Positions 37,551 to 62,752 of a stretch of DNA of 64,000 nucleotides are shown here, piece by piece (the stretch's first letter is position 1; the number at the start of each line of letters is the position of its first letter). A program made the position numbers and the translations under genes. The stretch covers positions 1,992,431 to 2,056,430 of the forward strand of contig OX439133.1 of the NCBI GenBank assembly GCA_949318235.1, in the 5' to 3' direction. The stretch is from Ecdyonurus torrentis. Its lineage: Eukaryota; Arthropoda; Insecta; Ephemeroptera; Heptageniidae. The notes under the pieces are model-generated. The model saw only the letters and a list, made by a program, of their open reading frames with translations. It was not told where the DNA came from and did not search any database.

Positions 37551-38023
37551 TGATTTAAAAAAAAAATGCATTATTTTATAAAAAAAAAGTTTCAAAAGTT
37601 TAAATTCGCGCTATCCTGGGTCATAAAAAAGAAAAGGGCGTTACCCCTTCACGAAAAAAAAAAAAAAAAAAAAATACAGCTGGTTTCGCCATTATTCAAA
37701 AATCAAATTACACGATTTACACGTGCGATTTAATTAGCAATAAAAATAAACAAATAAATTATTAATTAGGTAATTAAATTAAAAGTAAAGTTTACTAAAT
37801 AGTTCATAAGTTAATGTCAATTAAATATAATTACATTGATTTGAAGATATATACAGTTATTTCGCAGTGGATCGGCCTTGAAATTATTTTAAACCCAAAT
37901 TCAAGGACAAAAAATTTCTAAAGCAGGCAGCAACACGCAAGCAAAAGCAAAAGAGGGCTCGTCGTCTGTTCATTATCTGTCTTTCTTTCAGTCTTGTGTG
38001 GCGACAAAGTTAAGTCGTTAAAA

Positions 38024-51323
<13,300 letters not shown>

Positions 51324-51439
51324 TTATCCTCTGATTATGTCTCTTAATTAGGAACCAAATTAGGGTAACATAGAGTTTAAGAAATATAATCAAATATGGC
51401 CCAAATTTACTGGAACTTGAAATATATGTTTTGCAGTAC

Positions 51440-51476
<37 letters not shown>

Positions 51477-51726
51477 GAATAATCACTTATTCCCTAAAGC
51501 AAGTTACCCTAATTTCTTCCTATCTTTTAACAGATGCAATTAAATTTTGAAGTGAGTTTTTACAGTAACCTTCTTTGCCCCATATTTCTGCATTTATCAA
51601 AGAAAAACTCCACTTCAAAAATTACGTCCATATTTTTTTTTATTGTAATCTTTTATATGAAGAGCTCCTTTTTTTGCAGCAATTTATTATTATTAGGCCT
51701 ATCATTATTATTATTATTTTTTTCAT

Positions 51727-51803
51727 AATAAAAGGAAAACAGAAATCCTGAAATGGCAATGCAAAATGGCTAGCCAATACATTTTCCATTGTAAATCAAT
51801 AAA
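51727..51803 (+). promoter_or_regulatory. Candidate polyadenylation signals of ACADSB-1
   Basis: AATAAA occurs at 51727-51732 and 51798-51803, about 400-480 nt after the stop at 51323. Chance matches are possible in this AT-rich sequence. Confidence 0.4.
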
Positions 51804-51989
51804 AAGGTTAGATTTTTTAAATATAAATTGGGGAAAAAATTGCTCTTTTATAAAAAAAATTACAAGACCCTTGAAATCTCAGTTGAAAAAAAAAATTCTC
51901 AAAATATATTTAAGTGCTGCATGCTCAAATTATATAAAATTTATTTTGTCTTATGTAGCCTAACAAAGTGGGGAGAAAACTTTGAAAAT

Positions 51990-52206
51990 AGCTACTGAAG
52001 CAGCTAGCATCAATATTGATTTGTATACAAGTTAGCAGCTTCAGTAGCCAGTTCAATGTAATCCTGGTGACGAGCTGATTGCATTGAACTGGCTACTGAA
52101 GCTGCTAACATCAATATTGATTTGTATACAAGTTAGCAGCTTCAGTAGCCAGTTCAATGTAATCCTGGTGACGAGCTGATTGCATTGAACTGGCTACTGA
52201 AGCTGC
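51990..52206 (+). repeat. Family B hairpin satellite, 2 units, 3' of ACADSB-1
   Basis: Loop starts at 52063 and 52164, a 101-bp period: the spacer lacks one CAAT relative to the standard unit. The right arm reads GATTGCATTGAACTGG, a shared A-to-G change that marks this array as a separate local expansion. Confidence 0.93.
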
Positions 52207-53199
52207 AAACTTTTAAACAAATCAATAAAATCAATATTGTATTAGGCTGCTAGGTTTGAATAACATTGTAGCACTTAATTTTTTAAACTACATAGAAAAA
52301 AAAATCTCCCATTATATTGAAATTTATAAAAATTATATTATCGTTGGTTTAATGGTATTTTTAATTTAGAAAAAAGTATTAATTTAATTTGGTATTAATT
52401 TGTGATTCGGCCCCTTGATAAAGAAAGTACTTTTAATTTAAACCAGAAATTAGAATTAAGGAAAAAATCCTGCCATTTTCTTTTTGATCCACTAATTAAG
52501 TCAGATTATTAATTAGTTAAATCAAAAATTAAAAAAGAAATCCTGTTTTTCATGCTCATATTTTATTTGAATGATTTGTTATACTAAAAAAAATGTTACT
52601 TTTTTTTTAAAAGTTTTACGCCATATCTTGTAATTAAATCCCTCCTATCTCTGAAACTTTCAAGTTGACCCCCTATTTTTATGATGCAATTTTAAAGTGA
52701 ATAGTAACAGCTACCCATGATAAAATTTTCAGAAACCTTAACAGTCAAATAAGGGGGAAATTATTGAAGTTATCATAAGTCTTAATGAAAAAAAGTATTG
52801 GAAGAAGAAAATCGTATTTTTGATACTTTCTTACTTTTTTATCAAAACATATTACAAAAAAGTTGATCTAAAATTTTGTTAAAAAAAGTAACCAATAGGC
52901 CTTTATCTATACTGTTAAAGAGTGGCCATCTTTGAGGTAAAAAATACATGGTAAAACATAGGAACTATTTAAATTTAGTCAAAATCAGTTATGATTTAAT
53001 AAAAATTTATGAAGCTATTTCTCCTATGTTATTTTTTACCACAAATATGGCCGACTGATCTATAATATATAACTACAGTTCACTGTGCCATTGTTATAAT
53101 ATTCAGGTTTTACATAAAAATAGTTCTGCCAACTGCCTCTTATTTAGAAATTACTGTAGATTTGTAGAAAGAGGCACTATACCCCAGTAAACCCAATAA
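52207..53199. other. AT-rich spacer between the ACADSB paralogs
   Basis: No gene. 52680-52790 resembles an arm of the foldback at 22993 (GTAACAGCTACCCATGATAA, AATTTTCAGAA). Confidence 0.55.
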
Positions 53200-53520
53200 G
53201 TTGTATACAAATCAATGATATTGATTGATGCTAGCAGCTTCAGTAGCCAGTTCAATGTAATCCTGGTGACGAGCTGATTACATTGAACTGGCTACTAAAG
53301 CTGCTAACATCAATCAATATTGATTTGTATACAAGTTAGCAGCTTCAGTAGCCAGTTCAATGTAATCCTGGTGACGAGCTGATTACATTGAACTGGCTAC
53401 TGAAGCTGCTAACATCAATCAATATTGATTTGTATACAAGTTAGCAGCTTCAGTAGCCAGTTCAATGTAATCCTGGTGACGAGCTGATTACATTGAACTG
53501 GCTACTGAAGCTGCTAACAA
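53200..53520 (+). repeat. Family B hairpin satellite, 3 units, between the paralogs
   Basis: Three standard 105-bp units with the CTGGTGACGAGCT loop. One arm carries ACTAAAGCTGCT in place of ACTGAAGCTGCT. Confidence 0.95.
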
Positions 53521-53874
53521 GCTATAAAGTTTTCTGGGTTACTATATTATGCTTGCCATATTTTAATGAAAAAATATTTTAATTATTGTTAAAAAAAATG
53601 ATGCATATTTTTATAGAAATAATATTTACAATATTCTTTGTGCAATTTAAGAAAGAAATCGTGGTCTTAAATGCTTTTTGCTTGCCTTGATTTAAATATG
53701 ATATTATTATATATATTATAGCAGATCTGTTTTACATTGGTTTATATATGTTCCCAAATTTTAAACAAATAAATTGTATCTGAAAATATATTTAAAATTT
53801 GTGTGCCTGTTTTCATTTTTGTATTGTTTTTGCATTTGTTTTTCATAAACAATAATTTTAATTTAATCTGTACC

Positions 53875-54169
53875 TTTACACCCCTTGCACATCCTTGCGC
53901 TTTGTCGCCATGTTTGTGGTGCCCAATGCATTGTCCAGCATAAGAGAAACAACATTTCGTCTAATTTTTCACATAAAAATAGTTATTTCAACTCAACGAA
54001 TTTTTCTCATATTCTTCAAGCTTATTAGGAGCTACAAATAATGCTTTGATTGAGCTTTGAAGCTTCTTTTGCTATTAAAAATATAAAAAATGATGTTTTT
54101 CCTATGCTGGCCTATGTATTCCTGACCAACATAATGGCAGCTCTTAAATATGAGTACAACCTGTCTATA
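53875..54169 (-). mobile_element. Family H MITE
   Basis: CCCCTTGCACATCCTTGCGC through CTCTTAAATATGAGTACAAC and GTCTATA. Its left terminus is degraded (TTTACACC in place of TATAGACC). Confidence 0.75.
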
Positions 54170-54209
54170 GCATATAACCAAGATTTTGCAAGAGGGGTTG
54201 GGGGCATTC

Positions 54210-54740
54210 TATAGGATGGTTGCGTTCATTTAAAAGTCAACGCAATATTTGTGCACTAAAAGGGCTGGTATGGGAAAATGGCATATTTTGCCTGTCTGAA
54301 AATACTTGGCAATATTTTTGAGATCATTTCTGCTGTTTACGTATATGAGTTTTCAAGTATGCAAAAAAAAAAAAAAAAAAAAGTTATTCCAAATAAAAGA
54401 GCTGTAAACGAATAAGTTTGTCTTATGCTGAGTAATATATTATTCATAGCTCCAATATGGAATCCAAGCGCATTTATTATGACTTGCATACACACCCTAT
54501 AGAACTTGGAGGCCATACTGGACCAAGGAACAACAATGCTCAGCATAGGACAAACTTAATTGGCTTTTTGTTTTTTTGTTTGTTTGTTTTTTTTTTTTTT
54601 GGGATATCAATGATTTTTTTTTTATTTATTACTAATTTTTTTGAATTGTCAAAAATGAGTTATTTTCCTATACTGGCTCATGTTATTGAGTGATCCAACA
54701 TGGCGTTGACTTTAACATGAATGCATTTATTATACCCTCT
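54210..54740. mobile_element. Two adjoining family A MITEs
   Basis: 54210-54503 is a reverse copy ending TTGCATACACACCCTATA; 54503-54740 is a forward copy missing its first ~35 bases, beginning GAACTTGGAGGCCATACTGG and running to TGACTTTAACATGAATGCAT. Back-to-back arrangement as at 15392-16192. Confidence 0.65.
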
Positions 54741-55090
54741 GCGTAAATGAAAGAAAGAGAGAAAGCGGGAAGAAGAAATCAAATTCTTGAAAGTTTCAAA
54801 CTTTTCACTATATTCGCGCTTTTTATGACGTCAGAAAAATAACAGCTGTTCAGGTAAAAAAGTACAAATTTCAAAGTTTTCCATCAAATATCTCTATTTT
54901 TTAATATATACACTGAAAATTATCAATATTAATTGATATAGATCTAAAATATAATATATAAAGAATATTCGGAAAGTGCTGTCAGTTCAAATTTAGTTTA
55001 AAATAACTGACAAAACGACCTTCAGTTTATTTCTGTTTTCCAGCAAGGACTTTATTCTATCGTGCTAAAGGATATTACACAGCGATAAAT
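54741..55090. other. Upstream region of ACADSB-2
   Basis: AT-rich 350-bp stretch, presumably holding the promoter and leader of paralog 2. No TATA box is placed with confidence. A TGACGTCA-like word (ATGACGTCAG) is at about 54826. Confidence 0.4.
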
Positions 55091-58000
55091 ATGAATAATT
55101 TAAGAACTTTGCTTACGAAAAGGGTAAGAAATATACATGAAATACGTAATTAACTATTAAACAATTCAAAACTATGCAAAATATATGTATGAGGCACGTA
55201 AAAATAAGAATTTTGAATCGCCACATTTTTATGTATGTATGCGGTATGTATTTACCGGTTTTTAAAAACACAAAAGATTTCACATTGATTTCATTTATAA
55301 AATTATGTTAATATTCTTTATGGAGACTTAGCTAATTCTTGCGCTTGGTCGCCATCTTTGTGGTGGTACAAATATAACTTAGAACATAGGATAAATAACA
55401 CTTAAAACAGTACATACCGGTATGATTTTAATGCTTATTTTTCGTGTTGCAGTTTTTATTGGGGAAAATTTACATATTTAATTTTATAAGCCCTCTATAA
55501 TCAGTTTTTAAAGACAGGTGGCCATTTTGATGATGTTAAATGCATATAGCAACATAGGAAAAACCTAAAACTGCATAACGACACCTGAAAACGAATTCTG
55601 TTTCTAGATTTGAGCATACGGTATATAATTGTTTATCCTATGCTTTACAAGATATTTAGTGCCACCAAGATGGCGGTCATGAGATTATATATTGATGTAC
55701 TGTATTACAGATTGTTGGACGTACCCTGGGCTACAACAATGTAATGAGGCACAACAATGGTGGGGCTAGCAGACTGATGAGCTCCGATAGTAGCGGACAA
55801 CCCAAAGCTTTGACCACGGGATTTACTGATGAAGAAATCATGCTTCGAGATACAGGTATTGATTTGTATACAAGTTAGCAGCTTCAGTAGTCAGTTCAAT
55901 GTAATCCTGGTGACAAGCTGATTACATTGAACTGGCTACTGAAGCTGCTAACATCAATCAATATTGATTTGTATACAAGTTAGCCGCTTCAGTAGTCAGT
56001 TCAATGTAATCCTGGTGACGAGCTGATTACATTGAACTGGCTACTGAAGCTGCTAGCATCAATCAATATTGATTTGTATACAAGTTGACAAAATTAATTT
56101 CAGTTCGCAAGCTTGCACAAGAGAAAATAGCTCCGTTAGTTAGAAAGATGGATACTGAAGAGCAGCTAGATCCTAGCATTCTGCCGATGTTCTTTGAGAA
56201 TGGGGTAAGTTAGAACAGCCTTATAGTAATTTTAACAGGAATGCAGACATTTTATAACTACGTATTTCCTGTGGTTTCTCCTATTATTTTCTTATGAAAT
56301 ATCACCACAAACATGGCCGACAATGCTTATATTTCACAGCTAATGGGAGTGGAGATCAGTCCAGATTACGAAGGTACTGGAGGCTCGTTCTTCTCGTCCA
56401 TCTTGGTGGTAGAAGAACTGTCCAAGGTTGACCCCGCGGTGGCCGTGGTGTGTGATATACAGAACACTCTGATCAACAGTTTGATCATGAAGCTGGGGAC
56501 TGCAGAGCAGAAGCAGAAGTATTTGCCCAGGCTGGCACAGGATATGGTGAGAATTGAGGGATGTGACGAGAGAAAACAAAAATGAAGAAGTTTCCAGGGG
56601 CAAAATTATAGTTACATACATACATATCATGACGCTATAAATCCCTTTCGGGGTAAGCCAACAACACAGATGTTTTATCCTGACCCAGTGATAGACCTCC
56701 ACAACTTCCTATCTTGACATACTTCACTTGCTTCCTCCAGTCTCATACCTTGTTTCATACATTTCCTTTTGCATTTCATACTGCAGAGTACATTCTTATT
56801 TTTCAAACATCTTCCAACCACCTCAGACCATGATGTTTTAGGCCTGCCTCTTTAAGTCACTTAATTAATGCAATGTTTAAAAATGTAGGTAATTAGACAA
56901 CTTTTTTTTTATTTTTTTTTTTAAATTAAAATATTTTAATTTCTGCCCTTAATTTGTCAGTAATGCTGTTCGTAACCCCTGTTCTTTGGCCCTAAAATGA
57001 CAATCATCTATGCGGTGGTTAATGAAATGCACATTTTTGATCAAATATTTAAACCTTTATTTTGTCAGTTGAATTTAAATATTTAAACATTCTGTCAGGA
57101 CAGAATATATAGGACTACATATATTCATCAGTTAAATTCAAACATTCTGTCCCCAGGTTGGCAGTTTCTGTCTATCAGAGCCTCACTCAGGCTCCGACGC
57201 CTTCGCTATGAAGTCAGTAGCTAAGAAAGACGGCACAGACTACGTCATCTCTGGCTCTAAGATGTGGATCTCCAGCGCTGACCTCGCTGGCATGTATCTA
57301 GTCATGGCTAACGCTGACCCCTCTGCCGTGAGTAACATGTGACAGTTTAGAATATGTAAACATTTTTAAAGTGTTTGTCAACAATGGCTTTTTTAAAAGT
57401 GATCATTGTGTTATTAATTAAACCTCCCAAAATCACAATCTTAAAATTTTAATTATTAACGTGCTGAGGGCAACCATCATTGCAAGTTTGTAGCTGTGAC
57501 GTAGGTTCTAAGTCGCTGAATGACTTCCTCACAATGCATGTAATAGTTAAAATATTAAGATCATGATTTCAGGAGGTTTCATAACACGATTATCACTTTT
57601 TAAAAAGCCATTTTTGACTACTTCTTTAATAATAAAGAAAATGATATAATTAGCATCGCTGGCCTTACTTAGCTGCACAGTAGAAGTTGTATGGAGAGGT
57701 GGAGGTGTCACGTGGCACACAGTTTTGTTATAAAAAGTACAAGACTACACACTGCTCAGTGATGTGCTCAAGTAAATCTTTTCTTTGATTGATAATGCCA
57801 ATCATTAATATTGTTAAAAACAGATAATTACATTAAATTTGTTAAGGATAGACTAAGTAAAACTGAAGATATCAGCCTGGCCTTCTATAATACCCCTGCA
57901 TTTAATATTAATGGGTGGAAAGGCCCAAACTGTACAGACAGGCATGTTATTACCCGTTATGCGGTGCATGGTTTCCACCATGTAATCTGTCAGATTAAAG

Positions 58001-60390
58001 AATATCACGAGTGTAGTGATAAATGTGTATGTGTATAATGTAGTGGCCTATGTACTAGGTACCACTTACTTCAGTGTCCATCTCGGACCCTATCATTAAG
58101 TCAATATGCAAAAATGTAGACTTATAGAGTGCAATGTAAATATATATGTATAAGTACACCTTGGTGTTTAATAAATAAAATAAAAATTATTAATATATGA
58201 CGAAAGCTGTCAGTTATGAAATGAACTTTTTTATATAACTAAACTGTGTGCCACGTGAGACTTTGGCCTCCCCATACAACTTTTAATGTGCAGCTAAGTA
58301 AGTAAGTAAGGCCAGCGCTGCTAATTACAGCATTTTCTTTATTATTGATCGTAACCACAATGCTTTTTTTCCTTACATTTATATTATGAAACATATTAAA
58401 ATTTATTAACCATTGAAAACATGCAGTTTATTTGTACATTCATTCATTCATTCATTCATTCATTCATTCATTCATTCATTCATTCATTCATTCATTCATT
58501 CATTCATTCATTCATTCGTTCGTTCGTTCGTTCGTTCGTTCATTCATTCATTCACTCATTCATTCAATCATTCATTCATTTATTCACTCATTCATTCAAC
58601 AAGTGAACAGTTCACATCTGTTGCACATAAAGTAGAAACTGAAGCAGACGTACTTGGTTTAAAACAAAGAGGTTATATAGATAGAGAGGTAATAACATTA
58701 AGAGCTCTGTGCTTCCAAAGAAGATGTTCTCACAAAGACGCGCATAAAGGTTGAGCTCTTTTCAGTGCTGCTCCAAGTGGTCATTTGTGGTAAGCAGCTG
58801 GCCCGTTCGAAAAATAATATGCACAGAAGCAGAGTGAGGTGAGAAACTCGTTTTTGCGCAGGTGGCTGAAGAGTGATTTTGCGAACACATTCTGATTTAG
58901 CTACATGATGGAGGCAAGCGCAACGAAGAGCAACGAAGAGCTAGGACCGCAGCACTCTGTGCCCTCACCTCTCTATCTATAGGGTGTGTACGCATGACGT
59001 CATTCTGAATGCTTTTCGATGCTCATCTTGAGTAATGAATAACATTGCTCAGTGTAGGGCAAACATAGTTTTTTTTTGCTATTTTCTTTGGAAATTAGCT
59101 ATTTTTTTATTATTATTATTTTTCTTGCATACTTGAGGTACTAATTCAACCTGTTAACAGCATCAATGCTCTCAAAAAAATCACGAAGTATTTTTAAACT
59201 GGCAAAATGTGCCATTTTCCTATACCAGCCAATGTTATTTAGTACTCACTTATGACGTCGACTTTAACATGAATGAAAACACCCTATAATAACTCTATGG
59301 TTTAAAATTGCTTAAAGTTGGTCTCGAATCAGTTGTTCCTGTATCACTATTTAGTAGCAGAGAACAGCTGCATATTTACAGACATCATTACTGATGCATA
59401 TCCTTCACGTACGTAGGGTTACCGAGGTATCACGACGTTCATCGTTGACAAAGACACCCCAGGACTGAGCGTGGGCAAGAAAGAAAGCAAACTTGGCATC
59501 AGAGCTTCTAGTACGTGTATGGTTCACTTTGATGGAGTCAGGGTGAGTGTGGGGGCCATCTTGCTGGTCATATTTACATTGGTAACATAGGACTTGGCAT
59601 CAGAGCTTCTAGTACGTGTATGGTGCACTTTGATGGAGTCAGGGTGAGTGTGGGGGCCATCTTGCTGGTCATATTTACATTGGTAACATAGGACTAACAG
59701 ATTTGGACTGGTGGGAATTTATTACCAAATAATTTCATTAGTATATTTTGTTAACTCCTTTTTACCATTATTAGCGCTATTTTGAGTTTTTTTTTTTTTT
59801 TTTTTTAATTTATTAATGCCAAAAGAAAAAGGAGAAGGATTAACAAAAAATAGGCTATAATAATGTGACAATAATAATGGAACAAAAATCTATAAAGAAA
59901 AACTTTTTTAATCTCTACTGCGGCGGAATTTTAATTAAATATGGAGGGGGGATTCAATGACTCCTAAATTTGAATAACTTCTCAAAAATTTCCTTAAAAA
60001 TACCCTCAAAAATCTCTCAAAGTCTAGTAAATTAATTTCTAAATAAGTTTGTTTTTTCTTCAATATTTATATACATAGCTACGGTATGTTAAATATTATT
60101 CCCCTATGCTCCACCATATATTTAAGACCACAAATATGGCGCCTGTCTCAACATGCTATCACGCTATAGGTACCAGAAAGCAACATCCTAGGAGAGTTTG
60201 GCAAAGGTTACCGCTACGCCGCTGGCATGTTGAACGAAGGTAGAATTGGCATCGCTGCACAGATGGTGGGGCTTGCACAGGGATGTTTTGACGCTACCAT
60301 CTCGTACACCTTGGAGAGAAAGCAGTTCAAGCAACCCATTTTTGACTTCCAGGTACCAATTATAAATTTGCAGTGTTAAAGTAAGGGGGC

Positions 60391-60430
<40 letters not shown>

Positions 60431-62717
60431 CATTTTAAATTTATATAAAAAAGTGGTGTTATAATTAATCTTAAGGTGTGCACACAGGTACTAGACAGGT
60501 GAGTTAAGTCTACCTCTATTAATGTTTGACTAACGCAAAAAGCTTTTTGAAGCTAAGTGGCTAAGGCTGCCACACTGGCTTAGTGATTGGCTGACACTTT
60601 TACTCTTATCTTATTTCATGATATGCAGAAATTTGCACTCTGTTATCTCAAAAAGTGTCAGTGAAAAAGCAATCAAAATTTCAGGATCAGTTTAAATTAG
60701 CTTAAATTATGCGCATATCAAATTTCATTGTGTTCTATGGATTGGGAATTTTTTTTATTTAACGGTGTTTTTGAATCTCCTATGCTACCCATGTTATTAT
60801 TACTCAGCTCCTGATCCTTAGATTCTTATGAAATTTTGTATGTGGTAAAATAAGGACAATTTAAACTTACCCTGAAATTTTGAATGCAATATAACGGACA
60901 ATTTTTATGATATTAACTATCATCATAAGACCTTAAGAAAAAAAAAAGAAGCTAGAAACAGCAGCATCTCTGGGCTTACTTAGCTGCACAGTAGAAGTTG
61001 TATGTAGAGGTGGAGCTAGGTGTCACGTGGCACACAGTTTAGTTATAATGTTTATATAAGTGTCGTACGTCATTGTAATGACATTATCAATATTAAAGAA
61101 GAGATTTACTTGAGCACATCACTGAGCAGTACAAGACTACACACTGCTCAGTGATGTGCTCAAGTAAATCTCTACTTTGATTGATAATGTCATTACAATG
61201 ATGTACGACACTTATATAAACATTATAACTAAACTGTGTGCCACGTGACACCTAGCTCCACCTCTACATACAACTTCTACTGTGCACCTAAGTAAGGACA
61301 GCGCTGCTAATTATATTCCTTTCTTTATTATTGATCCTAACCATGATGGTTCTTTCATTGAATTGATAGATGGATAAATTAGTAACTTTTATTGTCATAC
61401 TTAAACATTGTTAAATTAAAACATATATTTATAAATATAAAAATGAATAAAAAAGTATCTAAATTAAAAAGTATAAAACTGGGTAATTTGTTTGTTTATT
61501 ATGTTTTCATTTTTATATAAAATGCTAGGAGAAAGCATACACTGGTCTTACCATAGTGAAGAGAGTCCCATAGTTCAGTGAAAATCTTGCTAGCACACAT
61601 ATAAAAACACATTGGAAATATTTCAGCAATAAACTACAAGAGAGATGAAGTGTCTTCATCAGTCCTTACAGACTTGGAGATCATTCACAGTTTCTCTCTA
61701 AGTCTGCAAGGATTGATGAAGACACTTTTAATTTCTCTTGTAGTTTATTACTGAAATATTTCCAATATGTTTTTAGATCTGTGCTAGCAAGATTTGTCAC
61801 CAAACTATGGGACTATATCTCTTCACTATGCTAAGACCAGGGTATGCTTTCTCCAAGCATTTTATTTTAAATTTATTGGTAGAGATTTGAGAATTTTGAG
61901 TTATTTTTACTGTTATAATTTTGTTTGTATATGTTGCTGATGGTATGAATGTTCCCAGGGCATGCAGCACCAGATAGCTCTGGTAGCGACACAGATCGAG
62001 TGTGCACGTTTGCTGGTGTACAACGCTGCTAGACTGAGGGAGGAGGGGAAACCTTTTGTCAAGGAGGCGTCCATGGCCAAGTTCTTTGCATCAGGTCAGT
62101 CTGATACTTATACTGAGTGAGTTAGTGCATTTTACTGTCTTAAAACATGTAAAAGTATGTCTAGTATTCCACATTTAAATATTTGTGACCTCAGTGCAGT
62201 AGTTTGCTTAAAACACACTAACAAGTAAGTAGTGTGTTTGTGAGAAAACTACTGCACTGAGGTCACAAATATTTAAATGTGGAATACTAGACATACTTTT
62301 ACATGTTTTAAGACAGTAAAATGCACTAATTTAACATTGTAGAAGCCTCTTGTTAGTGTGTTTGTGAGAAAACTACTGCACTGAGGTCACAAATATTTAA
62401 ATGTGGAATACTAGACATACTTTTACATGTTTTAAGACAGTAAAATGTACTAATTTAACATTGTAGAAGCCTCTTGTTAGTGTGTTTGTGAGAAAACTAC
62501 TGCACTGAGGTCACAAATATTTAAATGTGGAATACTAGACATACTTTTACGTGTTTTAAGACAGTAAAATGTACTAATTTAACATTGTAGAAGCCTCTTG
62601 TTAGTGTGTTTGTGAGAAAACTACTGCACTGAGGTCACAAATATTTAAATGTGGAATACTAGACATACTTTTACGTGTTTTAAGACAGTAAAAGGTTAAT
62701 AAATCTCCAACATTTGT

Positions 62718-62752
<35 letters not shown>

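Noticed and set aside
58413..58754. [11 protein letters not shown] frames in three phases
   Set aside because: A four-base repeat without stops is open in every frame; translation of (ATTC)n.
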